Shown here: in pieces, positions 8,019 to 15,123 of the stretch | Layout of the letters: each line of letters begins with the position of its first letter | Position numbering within the stretch: the stretch's first letter is position 1 | Assembly: GCA_018714845.1 (NCBI GenBank) | Contig: DVMR01000050.1 | Coordinates: 1 to 40,241, forward strand | Source of the DNA: Candidatus Ventrousia excrementavium | GTDB lineage: Bacteria; Bacillota; Clostridia; Oscillospirales; Butyricicoccaceae | Direction of reading: 5' to 3' | Length of the DNA stretch: 40,241 nucleotides | Notes under the pieces: model-generated | Databases searched by the model: none | What the model was told of the DNA's origin: nothing | The model's input: only the letters and a program-made list of their open reading frames with translations | Made by a program: the position numbers and the translations under genes

Positions 8019-8080
8019 CAGCATCACCCCCTTTTTCGGGGAGTGACGAACCGCCTACCGTTATTGGCAGCGCCTGATTT

Positions 8081-8110
8081 ATTCTACCACACGCTGCCGC
8101 TCTGTGTCAA
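8081..8110 (-). promoter_or_regulatory. Promoter of toxin 1
   Basis: Minus-strand TTGACA (8105-8110), 18 bp, TAGAAT (8081-8086). The sequence is nearly identical to the promoter of the second module. Confidence 0.8.
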
Positions 8111-8129
8111 AAACCCGAGCGTCTGCCCG

Positions 8130-8417
8130 CTATTTTTCTGCCTGCTTGATGAGCTGATTGACGTAAACACTGGCGCCGGCGCAGAGAATGCCCTGCGTCA
8201 CGGCGGTGAACGCCGCGATGAGCACGTCGCGCCAGCCGGAAAGCGCGCTCGTTCCCAGCACATACGCCAGCGCCAGCACGACGCCGCACACGCCCAGCAC
8301 CAGCGGAATTGCGTTGTCGGCAAAGCTCTGCGACCTTTTCAGCCCCGCGCCCGCGATGTACAGCACCGGAATCAAAACCAAAAGCTCCGGCTTGATGAAA
8401 TTGCTCAGGTAGTCCAT
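8130..8417 (-). CDS. Phage holin
   Basis: 95 aa from ATG 8417 with GGGAG eight bases before it. The N-terminus MDYLSNFIKPELLVLIPVLY leads into the first membrane helix. A second helix (IPLVLGVCGVVLALAYVL) and a third (about VLIAAFTAVTQGILCAGASVYV) follow, with a charged end IKQAEK. A small three-helix membrane protein beside the endolysin is the expected layout for a holin, which permeabilises the membrane at lysis. The layout resembles the Hol44-type holins of Firmicutes phages; I am unsure of the exact family. Confidence 0.75.
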   Translation of the reverse strand: MDYLSNFIKPELLVLIPVLYIAGAGLKRSQSFADNAIPLVLGVCGVVLALAYVLGTSALSGWRDVLIAAFTAVTQGILCAGASVYVNQLIKQAEK

Positions 8418-8421
8418 ACGC

Positions 8422-8679
8422 TCAGCTCCCTTTGTGATACTGTTCAAGGTCGGCAATGCGGTGATTGGCGACCTTGACCTGCTCTTCAAGCACCGGCACG
8501 CGGCGCGCAAAGTCGTTGTGCTCGCGCACCTCGCGCGTCAGCTCGGCAATTTTTGCGTCGGTCACAGCCTGCGAAATGCGGATGTTGGCTTCGGTCTTCT
8601 TGCTCGACCACATGGTCGAAATGATGACCCCCGCCAGCGCCATGCCGCCCGTAATGACTGCCGAAAGAATCGTTTCCAT
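8422..8679 (-). CDS. Small membrane-anchored coiled-coil protein of the lysis cassette
   Basis: 85 aa with one N-terminal membrane helix (ILSAVITGGMALAGVIISTMW, about residues 4-24) followed by a charged heptad-type helix to residue 80. Start ATG 8679 has AGGAG nine bases before it. The stop is five bases from the holin start, so the two are co-translated. The topology recalls hemolysin XhlA-type or spanin-like accessory lysis proteins, but XhlA usually has its membrane segment at the C-terminus, so no firm family is given. Confidence 0.65.
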   Translation of the reverse strand: METILSAVITGGMALAGVIISTMWSSKKTEANIRISQAVTDAKIAELTREVREHNDFARRVPVLEEQVKVANHRIADLEQYHKGS

Positions 8680-8698
8680 GTACCCGCTCCTTTTCTGT

Positions 8699-8727
8699 TT
8701 GACAATCCCGCGGCCGGGGCGTATAAT
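8699..8727 (+). promoter_or_regulatory. Consensus promoter of antitoxin RNA 2
   Basis: TTGACA (8699-8704), 17 bp, TATAAT (8722-8727): again perfect and in the same relative place as in module 1. Confidence 0.85.
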
Positions 8728-8733
8728 ATAGAC

Positions 8734-8820
8734 AGAAAAAGGGCGCTGTTGCTTGACGGTTAGCCCAATCCTTCCTGCTAAACTACGTTAGCCGCTCGGG
8801 GGCAAGCCGGGCGGCTAACA
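8734..8820 (+). ncRNA. Putative antitoxin small RNA of type I module 2
   Basis: From the promoter at 8699-8727 the RNA starts near 8734 with AGAAAAAGGGCGCTG, the same opening as RNA 1. It then diverges to module-specific GTTGC and GGTTAGCC, which also occur in the toxin-2 leader. A first stop could be the hairpin at 8787-8819, giving about 87 nt. That hairpin has a poor T-run, so the RNA may instead reach the strong terminator at 9004-9030 and then cover the whole toxin-2 mRNA. Confidence 0.6.
8787..8819. terminator. Hairpin between toxin 2 and its antisense RNA
   Basis: 9-bp stem GTTAGCCGC/GCGGCTAAC, extendable inward by CGG/CCG pairs. It matches the position of the shared terminator in module 1 but lacks a good T-run on either strand. 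Confidence 0.5.
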
Positions 8821-8910
8821 CGCTTTTGGAGATATGTAGACCATCACCGCAAGGATGATGATGAAACACACCGCGAAGCGCAGGGCTTTCGCCCAGCGTC
8901 CGTTTTCCAT
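8815..8910 (-). CDS. Small hydrophobic peptide, putative type I toxin 2
   Basis: 31 aa from ATG 8910: a basic start MENGRWAKALR, one membrane helix (FAVCFIIILAVMVYI) and a short tail ending in Cys. It shares with toxin 1 the same promoter, the same leader start and the same AAGGGGGTGATGCTGATG translation start, but the coding part is unrelated in sequence. Like toxin 1 it faces a convergent antisense RNA. Function is inferred from this architecture alone. Confidence 0.6.
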   Translation of the reverse strand: MENGRWAKALRFAVCFIIILAVMVYISPKAC

Positions 8911-8968
8911 CAGCATCACCCCCTTTCTCAGGGAGTGGCTAACCGCCGTTTGCAACAGCGCCTGACTT

Positions 8969-8998
8969 ATTCTATCACACGCCGCCGCTCTGTGTCAA
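8969..8998 (-). promoter_or_regulatory. Promoter of toxin 2
   Basis: Minus-strand TTGACA (8993-8998), 18 bp, TAGAAT (8969-8974), differing from the toxin-1 promoter region at only two or three bases. Confidence 0.8.
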
Positions 8999-9003
8999 AG
9001 TCT

Positions 9004-9030
9004 GCCGCCCCCCGAGGGGGCGGCTTTTTT
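9004..9030 (+). terminator. Strong intrinsic terminator on the plus strand
   Basis: 9-bp stem GCCGCCCCC/GGGGGCGGC with a 3-base loop, then TTTTTT on the plus strand. Nothing but antitoxin RNA 2 is transcribed towards it from the left, which suggests that RNA 2 can extend to here. Confidence 0.75.
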
Positions 9031-9031
9031 G

Positions 9032-9298
9032 TTATCTGTACAGGTCGCAGAACTCCTTCGTCTGCTGGGCAATCTCCTCTTTGGTCATGGCCTTGAAGCG
9101 CTCGGCGACGCCCATCGGGTACATCGGATAGTACAGGTTTGCGCCCGAACGCAGGTCGGCGGCAAACATGCTGGACGCCACCGACATGTCGATGTGGCGG
9201 TACTCCAGACCGTCGGCGTGCTTGACGCCCTCGGGCGTGATGTTGCGCTTCGAGATGTCCTCGATGATGCTCCGGTTGTCCATAAAGATGTTGCTCAT
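9032..9298 (-). CDS. Small phage protein of unknown function
   Basis: 88 aa from ATG 9298 (MSNIFMDN), chosen because AGGAGAG lies nine bases upstream; a longer frame to 9331 lacks a site. It is soluble, with motifs IIEDISKRNITPEGV and a Tyr-rich stretch LYYPMYPMG. It lies between the lysis and tail-fibre genes, where short tail-fibre-associated or chaperone-like proteins are common. I do not recognise a family. Confidence 0.6.
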   Translation of the reverse strand: MSNIFMDNRSIIEDISKRNITPEGVKHADGLEYRHIDMSVASSMFAADLRSGANLYYPMYPMGVAERFKAMTKEEIAQQTKEFCDLYR

Positions 9299-9327
9299 GT
9301 TTTCTCTCTCCTTTTTATTTTTCCGGC

Positions 9328-9779
9328 TCACTGGCCGGGATTTTCCTGGTTTTCATCTTCCCATGTTTCCCACGCGTCTGCGTACTCTTCCGGACTGTAC
9401 GCCGTGTCCTGCGTGCACCGGTACACGACGCCGTCGGTGAAAATGATGTACTCCCCGGAACGGTACATGTCGTGCGCGCCCTGCACCGGTACAAAAGGCC
9501 GTGCCGTCTCAGGTGACTTGCCATGCAGCGGCCGCCAGAATGTAACCACGCAGGGTTGTCCGGGATGATGTCGGGATATGTTGCGTTGTCGTGGGCCTGA
9601 AAGCACTCCCACGTCTGACCGACGGCGTTCCGGACGTCGCCGACCTGATAGCTGCCCGGCTGCCAGTCCTCATACAGGCCCGACGCCATGATGCGCTGAT
9701 CGTCGTCGGTGATCGCGGTTCCCTGCGCGTACAGGCGCGAAACATAGACCATGCTGCGCAGACGTTCATAGATGTTCAT
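9328..9779 (-). pseudogene. Carbohydrate-binding (CBM5/12-like) tail protein, apparently frameshifted
   Basis: The first frame from ATG 9779 (AAAGGGGG site) reads a normal protein up to IPDNPAW, including the carbohydrate-binding pattern WQPGSYQVGDVRNAVGQTWE. The family-like continuation (FWRPLHGKSPETARPF, GAHDMYRSGEYIIFTDG, AYSPEEYADAWETW) is in the -1 frame, ending at 9328. The break is near 9541-9550. There is no slippery heptamer or hairpin, so a one-base indel (mutation or sequence error) is more likely than programmed frameshifting. If intact it would bind cell-surface sugars and probably assist adsorption or lysis. Confidence 0.65.
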
Positions 9780-9791
9780 AACAGACCCCCT

Positions 9792-12059
9792 TTATATGGC
9801 GTTTTCAAGCGCAACAATGCGGTTGTATAAGGCGAGCAGTGCGGCGTCGCTGGGCTTGAATGGAGCAGAATAGGCTGATATATTATTCGACGTACCGCCT
9901 ACCGCTACAAATATCCCATCCCCAAATGCAATCCCTTGCGCTCCCGACGAAGATGATCCCATTGGAATTGCGCATTGTGTCCAGTTAATGCCATCCGTAC
10001 TGTATGCGCCTATACCGGTTTTTCCTGCGGAAGAGGCAACAACAAACAGACCATTTCCATAGGTTACGCAACTCCATGGTGTATGCAACGGACTGTATGA
10101 ACTACTCCAATTTATTCCATTAACACTATAAATTATAAAACCAAACCCAGAACAAACACCAATAAATTTCCCATTTGCATAAGTTATTGATTCCCAATAA
10201 CCGCCAAATGGAGTGTTGCTTGCTGTCCAGTTAATACCATTGGTGCTATAAGCCGTTGCAGAGTTGTTATGTGTTGTCATAGCTACAAACAAACCATTTC
10301 CGTATGTTACGCAGTTCCAAATTGCGCTTTTCGGAAGCGTCATTTGCATCCAACTGATACCATTAGCGCTATATGCACCTATTGTGCCTGTACCGGAAGC
10401 CACAGCAACAAATTTTCCATCACCATAGGTCACGTCGTTCCATCCCGAAGATCCTGGCAAAGTGGTTTGCGTCCATTCAATGCCATCGGTAGAATAAGCT
10501 GCAACATTTGACCCGGATACAGCCACAAACATGCCATTCCCATATGTGACGCTTTTCCATGTTGCACTTGCTGGCAACATCATTTGTGCCCAGTTAATGC
10601 CGTCGGTACTGTATGCGCCAATATTGGTACTGCCTGCTACAGCAACAAACTTGCCATTTCCATAGGTCACGCTTTGCCAATTTGCGCTTGAAGACATACT
10701 GCCGTTTAAAAACGTCACAGCGCCGCCGATCAGGTCTTGCACCTGCTGGTTGGGCGTGACGGATGCGACCAAGCCGTCGTTGACCGTGGTGCCGTCGGGC
10801 AGGCCGAGCAGCTCTGCCGTGGCGTCTGGGATGGACACGTCCACGGCATCCATGTCCAGCGCAGCGCGCACCTGCGCCGTGACGTCCGCCCCGTCGCCGT
10901 CGACGAGGTGCGATGTCCAGTTGATGCCGTCGGTGGAAAAAGCAGAAATGTTGCCATATGCAGAAACTACAAACTTGTCTGCACCGTATGTAATCCAATT
11001 ACATCTCAACGAAACTGGAAGTTTAATTGCAGTCCAGTTGACCCCATCCATGCTGTACATAATGTAAGGGGAAGGCGTCAAACCGTCTCCGTCACCGTTT
11101 GATGCTGTTGCGACAAAAATTTCGTTCCCATATTCGAGATTAGTCCAATTACAATTGACATCCGGAATTGAATTCGGATTTGCTGTCCAACTTATACCGT
11201 CAGTGCTATATGCTGTGCTATTTGTAGAATCGTTTGAAATGAGAACGAACTTGCCAGCGCCATACTCAATATTCGTCCAGTTAGGCCCACTTGGAATTGT
11301 TGACGGTGTCCATGTTTGCCCATCATCACTGTAAGCCGAAGCATCATTATTCACCGAAAAGACCACAAATCTGCCGTTCCCAAACGCAAGATTACGCCAA
11401 TCCCCCGGTTGTAATGTTGTGCCTTGTGTCCACAATATGCCATCTGTGCTATAGGCCACCGTATTATTACTTTTGTTTATCGCGATGAATTTTCCATTTC
11501 CATATGCAACATCATACCAAAGTCCGGCTGATGGAAGTGTTGTTTGTGTCCATTCCAAACCATCTGTACTGTAGTAAGCAATATTGCTTCCACCAACCGC
11601 AGTCACATATGATAATGCGACAAATATACTGCCGTTATTAGCCATTGCCCTTACGGGCACAGTAAACGGAGATGGTGTTATCTCTGCCCAATTTATGCCA
11701 TCAGAAGAATACGCAAAGCACTGTACATCTTCACTTGTTGTCCCTGCCATAACATACTTTCCGGCACCATATACAACTCCACGCCAGTTTGCGCTTACCG
11801 GCAGGACACTCACGCCACCGCCGCCGGACAGCATGATGCCGTCAGTCGGCAGATTTTCTATCTCGCCGCCCAGGTCCTCGACCGCCTGGCCGAGAGCGTT
11901 GACCCCTTCCTGCGCGGCGTTGACCTGCTGCATCAGGTAGTTGTACCCGTGCTGCGCGCTCAGCCCCACGTCGGCCCCCTCGGGCGCGACAATCTGGCCG
12001 TTCTGCCAGTTTTCGGGCAGGTCGGCCGGCAGGGGCGGGTTAATCGGATTGGCTGCCAT
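9792..12059 (-). CDS. Tail fibre / receptor-binding protein with two seven-repeat propeller-like arrays
   Basis: 755 aa. Residues 1-80 (MAANPINPPLPADLPENWQ and the helix around QQVNAAQEGV) form a baseplate-attachment region. Then come seven repeats of about 40 residues of the type W-x2-V-x-YGNGKFVAV...AYSTDGINWT, a spacer of about 70 residues with no repeats (around DVTAQVRAALDMDAVDVS), and seven more such repeats. The C-terminus is a helix (DAALLALYNRIVALENAI). Seven repeats each suggests two seven-bladed beta-propellers, a fold used to bind sugars. The repeat DNA is far less GC-rich than its surroundings (27 G/C of 60 at 11341-11400), consistent with acquired host-range modules. The ATG follows GGAGTGACAGCAA. 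Confidence 0.8.
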   Translation of the reverse strand: MAANPINPPLPADLPENWQNGQIVAPEGADVGLSAQHGYNYLMQQVNAAQEGVNALGQAVEDLGGEIENLPTDGIMLSGGGGVSVLPVSANWRGVVYGAGKYVMAGTTSEDVQCFAYSSDGINWAEITPSPFTVPVRAMANNGSIFVALSYVTAVGGSNIAYYSTDGLEWTQTTLPSAGLWYDVAYGNGKFIAINKSNNTVAYSTDGILWTQGTTLQPGDWRNLAFGNGRFVVFSVNNDASAYSDDGQTWTPSTIPSGPNWTNIEYGAGKFVLISNDSTNSTAYSTDGISWTANPNSIPDVNCNWTNLEYGNEIFVATASNGDGDGLTPSPYIMYSMDGVNWTAIKLPVSLRCNWITYGADKFVVSAYGNISAFSTDGINWTSHLVDGDGADVTAQVRAALDMDAVDVSIPDATAELLGLPDGTTVNDGLVASVTPNQQVQDLIGGAVTFLNGSMSSSANWQSVTYGNGKFVAVAGSTNIGAYSTDGINWAQMMLPASATWKSVTYGNGMFVAVSGSNVAAYSTDGIEWTQTTLPGSSGWNDVTYGDGKFVAVASGTGTIGAYSANGISWMQMTLPKSAIWNCVTYGNGLFVAMTTHNNSATAYSTNGINWTASNTPFGGYWESITYANGKFIGVCSGFGFIIYSVNGINWSSSYSPLHTPWSCVTYGNGLFVVASSAGKTGIGAYSTDGINWTQCAIPMGSSSSGAQGIAFGDGIFVAVGGTSNNISAYSAPFKPSDAALLALYNRIVALENAI

Positions 12060-12957
12060 TTGCTGTCACTCCTTCCGAAACGGGAATAATGTGTTTCACG
12101 ATGGTGCTGCCGCTGACCGGCACATAGACCGCAGACGACGTCAGCACATTGCCGCCGGCGTCCAGAAGCTCGGCCTGCGTAATCTCCGACGCCTGCGACT
12201 GCGCCACCGTGTATGTCACGGTCAGGGTGCTGCCGCTGACGCTTTTGGTCAGCTCGGCGACGGCAATCGTGCCATTGATGCGCGCCGACGCGACGTCGTT
12301 TGATGTAAAGCCCGCCACGGCCTCGAGCAGCGCAGACTGAATGGACGGTGTTTCGGGCATTTTGACGACCCCCTGTTCCTGCTCGCTGGCAAAGGGCGAA
12401 AGGCCCAGGCCCCACGAGCCAAGACGATAGTGAAAAATCCGCTGCGCGACCGAGATGGTCTCGCTTAAAAGCAGCCCCGTGCGGACATACGGGGTGTTGA
12501 CATACACAATGTGCGCCGGCTTGATCTTGCCGATGGTAAAGGCGACCTCGGTGGCGTACTGCTGGTTTCTGGCGCTCGATTCGATGTACAGGGTGTAATT
12601 CGGGTAATCGACGGTCACTGTCCACTCGCCGGGGCCGATCAGCTCGTCGAGTTTCTGGTATAAAAATCCCAGCGTAAAGGGCGGACGGGTCGAAATGCGG
12701 CTCTGAACGCGCGCGCGGCGGAAGTCCAACGTCTCGCTGGCCGGGTCGGGGATGATGGAAAAAATCTGCTCCCACATGGCGACGGCACTCTCATCCATGC
12801 TCTGAAAGAAAAAGTTGTCGGCGACAGTGTTCAGCTCCTGCGCCAAAAGCGCAAACTGCGCCTGCTCGGTCTGGCAAAGCTGCTGGTAGTCCAGAATCTC
12901 GCGGTACCACGGCGGAAGATGCGCGCAGACCTCGGTGTCAAGGACGATGTTACTCAC
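12040..12957 (-). CDS. Baseplate protein, YmfQ/DUF2313 (Mu gp48-like) family
   Basis: 305 aa. The N-terminal 190 residues match the YmfQ/DUF2313 baseplate family: an acidic helical start with HLPPWYREI, and SETLDFRRARVQSRISTRPP followed by FTLGFLYQKLDELIG. The C-terminal 90 residues are a beta-rich, Ser/Thr-rich extension of immunoglobulin-like character. It follows the gp47-like gene as in Mu and PBSX. Start is GTG 12957; its last 20 bases overlap the fibre gene. It caps the baseplate and connects to the fibre. Confidence 0.85.
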   Translation of the reverse strand: MSNIVLDTEVCAHLPPWYREILDYQQLCQTEQAQFALLAQELNTVADNFFFQSMDESAVAMWEQIFSIIPDPASETLDFRRARVQSRISTRPPFTLGFLYQKLDELIGPGEWTVTVDYPNYTLYIESSARNQQYATEVAFTIGKIKPAHIVYVNTPYVRTGLLLSETISVAQRIFHYRLGSWGLGLSPFASEQEQGVVKMPETPSIQSALLEAVAGFTSNDVASARINGTIAVAELTKSVSGSTLTVTYTVAQSQASEITQAELLDAGGNVLTSSAVYVPVSGSTIVKHIIPVSEGVTANGSQSD

Positions 12958-14083
12958 TGAGCGTCACCGTCCCCAAAACCGGCACCTGCTGCGTCGTGCC
13001 GTTCTGCGTCAGCGTCAGGTCAGACGTGCCGCCGTTTAAGGTGATGCCGGTCGCGTTGACGACCCCCGTAACGCCGACGATGGCCGCCGTGACGCGGGCA
13101 ATGTAGACGTCGGCCGCGTATGCGACATCGCTGGCGCTGACGTTTACATCCCAGCCCTGCCGCACCGACAGCAGATAGGCATTCAGCGCATCCTCAATGG
13201 GCTGCTGCACCTGTGAAATGACGGTGCCAGGCGTCAGGGTCAGTGTTGCGCCGACGGTGATGGTCAGGCTTTCGGGCGCCGTGACGGTGACCTTTGCGCC
13301 GATGGGAGCCAGCCCCAGCCCGAGCCCCTGCCCCGGCGGCGGGTCGATGGCGTTTTGCACCGTCTCGACCAGCTCGGCCGACGCGGGCAGAAAATCCGCG
13401 CCCAGCACCGACAGCTTGACGCTTCCGCCGCCGTTCCACGTCGGATAGACCTGCACGCCGCCGACGCCGTCAATGGCCAGCACTTCCTCGCGGTAGGCCG
13501 CGATGTTGCCGCCGAACGGCCGGTCGGTCAGCGCGGTGATGAGCCGCTGCCGCAGCGCGTCGTCGGTCTCGGTATCGTCGCCGGGCACCAGAATATCGGT
13601 TATCTGCGCGCTCGTCAGGCTGGGAATGGCCGTGATGGGCAGAATCGGCCCGACATACTCGTTGCCAATGCTGCCTGGCGTCTCGGCGGTCAGCCGGTAA
13701 TAATGGCTCCCCTCTTGCGGGTCGCTCACCGTGGCCGCAGCCGTGACCGTAAAGTTGATGGAGCTTGCGCTGTTGATGGTCGAAAACCGTGCGCCGATGG
13801 GCACGGCGGCGTTGAACACGCCGAGCCGCACGGCCGCCGACGCCGGGTAGCGCGTCAGCCCGCCAATGACGGCCAGTTTGTCCAAGTCCTCGCCCACAGC
13901 GGTCTGCACAAAGGCCGAAAGCTGGGTTTTGTACAGCTCGAGCGCAAAGCCCTCGAGCACCCACGCCGCCGGGCCGAGTGCCGTGGGAATGGGCGAGCCG
14001 TCGCGCTTGTCGTAGGTGTCGGGCACGCGCGCCAGCATCTGCGTAAGCAGCGCGCGGTATGCGTACTGCGTCAGGTCAATCAC
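12950..14083 (-). CDS. Baseplate wedge protein, gpJ/gp47 family (XkdT-like)
   Basis: 377 aa with the baseplate J signature LRQRLITALTDRPFGGNIAA and VLAIDGVGGVQVYP, and the early region LTRYPASAAVRLGVF. This protein forms the baseplate ring around the hub in contractile tails. It starts at GTG 14083 after GAGGTGAACCTGAC and overlaps the gene before by four bases. Confidence 0.92.
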   Translation of the reverse strand: MIDLTQYAYRALLTQMLARVPDTYDKRDGSPIPTALGPAAWVLEGFALELYKTQLSAFVQTAVGEDLDKLAVIGGLTRYPASAAVRLGVFNAAVPIGARFSTINSASSINFTVTAAATVSDPQEGSHYYRLTAETPGSIGNEYVGPILPITAIPSLTSAQITDILVPGDDTETDDALRQRLITALTDRPFGGNIAAYREEVLAIDGVGGVQVYPTWNGGGSVKLSVLGADFLPASAELVETVQNAIDPPPGQGLGLGLAPIGAKVTVTAPESLTITVGATLTLTPGTVISQVQQPIEDALNAYLLSVRQGWDVNVSASDVAYAADVYIARVTAAIVGVTGVVNATGITLNGGTSDLTLTQNGTTQQVPVLGTVTLSE

Positions 14084-14490
14084 GTCAGGTTCACCTCGAC
14101 TTTCGTTTCAACGTCGCCGTAGACGGTGTTGACGGTCAGCGACGCGGTCAGTGTGTTTTCTGCAAAGCTGTACCGGTAATCCGACACGCCGCGGACGCGG
14201 TCGTCCATCATCAGCGCCTCGCGGACGCGCCTTTGCAGCTCGGCCGCCGCATAGCCGGGGTCGCGGCCGATGAGATGCTGCAGCTCAACGCCGGTGTAGG
14301 GCCGGTAAATCTGCCAGCGAAAGCGCTCGATGTTCAGGATGATTTCAACAGCCTGCCGGACGGCGTCGTACCCGTCGCACGTCCCCTCGATGCGCTGTGT
14401 GTCCTTGTTGATGCGCCATGTCAGCGACGGCTGCGCCTGCACGCGCACGCCGCCCGACAAATTCACGGCGCTCTGCGGTAAAGTCGGTAT
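14080..14490 (-). CDS. Baseplate protein, DUF2634 (XkdS-like), possible ATA start
   Basis: Homologous to the XkdS/DUF2634 baseplate proteins: GTCDGYDAVRQAVEIILNIE, the RFRWQIY and LIGRDPGYAAAELQRRV segments, and the MMDDRVRGV turn. The first conventional start is GTG 14466 (128 aa) but it has no good ribosome site. A strong GAGGGGGTG site overlapping the upstream stop is spaced correctly for ATA 14490. That start adds the segment PTLPQSAV, which resembles the LPQ opening common in this family. I therefore give the ATA start (136 aa) and flag it. Confidence 0.8.
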   Translation of the reverse strand: MPTLPQSAVNLSGGVRVQAQPSLTWRINKDTQRIEGTCDGYDAVRQAVEIILNIERFRWQIYRPYTGVELQHLIGRDPGYAAAELQRRVREALMMDDRVRGVSDYRYSFAENTLTASLTVNTVYGDVETKVEVNLT

Positions 14491-14493
14491 GCT

Positions 14494-15114
14494 TTACACC
14501 CCCTCAAACATGCGGGAAAGCACGATGTACCGCGCTCCCCTTTCGACGCGCAGCAGCAGGACCTTGTCCCCTGCCGCCAGCGCGCGGTTTAGAATGATGT
14601 ACCCGTCCTCGACGGGCAGCGGCTGGCCGTTTTCGATGCACTGCACACCTGAAAGAGCCCCTTCCATCTCAACGTCCCCCAGCGCGCCCGACGTGGTGTA
14701 AGTCCCCGTCAGCTTCTGGTCGGACGAAAACGTCCCGGCGAGCTGCTCGTCCGAACTGTACGAGCCCGCAAGCGCCGCGCCGGTCTGCCCCTCGGATAGG
14801 GTGTGCGCATGGCTCAGGCCGCCTGTCGTGTGGCTGTGCGCAAAGCCGGTGGTGTCGTGGCTGTGTCCCAGCCCGGACAGGGTGTGCGTGTGGCTCAGTC
14901 CTTCCATTTCGTGAATATGCGTCAGGACGGGGATTTTCTTTTCGACCACCGGTTCTGTCAGCAGCAGCTGCGCACCCTCAAGCGGCGCGGTCTGCGCGCT
15001 CAGGCTGACCTGCAGCGGGGCGGCGCTGACCACCGTGCCGACACACAGGTCGGTCGGCTGCATGGCCGCCGCATTGCGCTGCATCATCTGATATAAAACG
15101 TCCCGAAGCTCCAC
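14494..15114 (-). CDS. DUF2577-family baseplate/spike protein with HxH metal-binding repeats
   Basis: 206 aa. The N-terminal DUF2577-like region (MELRDVLYQMMQRNAAAMQP, then TVVSAAPLQVSLSAQ) is followed by five HxH motifs at residues 66/68, 75/77, 84/86, 93/95 and 102/104, an exact 9-residue period. Three 10-residue G-x-Y/F-S/T-S/T-x3-L repeats (about 116-145) come next, then a short barrel-like C-terminus. In T4 gp37 the HxH tip coordinates iron in a trimeric needle. By analogy this gene probably supplies the piercing spike. GTG start at 15114 after GAGGTGAGCAA. Confidence 0.8.
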   Translation of the reverse strand: MELRDVLYQMMQRNAAAMQPTDLCVGTVVSAAPLQVSLSAQTAPLEGAQLLLTEPVVEKKIPVLTHIHEMEGLSHTHTLSGLGHSHDTTGFAHSHTTGGLSHAHTLSEGQTGAALAGSYSSDEQLAGTFSSDQKLTGTYTTSGALGDVEMEGALSGVQCIENGQPLPVEDGYIILNRALAAGDKVLLLRVERGARYIVLSRMFEGV

Positions 15115-15123
15115 TTGCTCACC

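Noticed and set aside
9004..9030. Hairpin read as the terminator of the minus-strand fibre operon
   Set aside because: The T-run is on the plus strand only. On the minus strand the stem is followed by mixed sequence and the toxin-2 promoter, so termination in that direction is doubtful.
9541..9612. Programmed frameshift in the carbohydrate-binding gene
   Set aside because: No X XXY YYZ heptamer and no stable stem in the overlap, so an indel is the simpler explanation.
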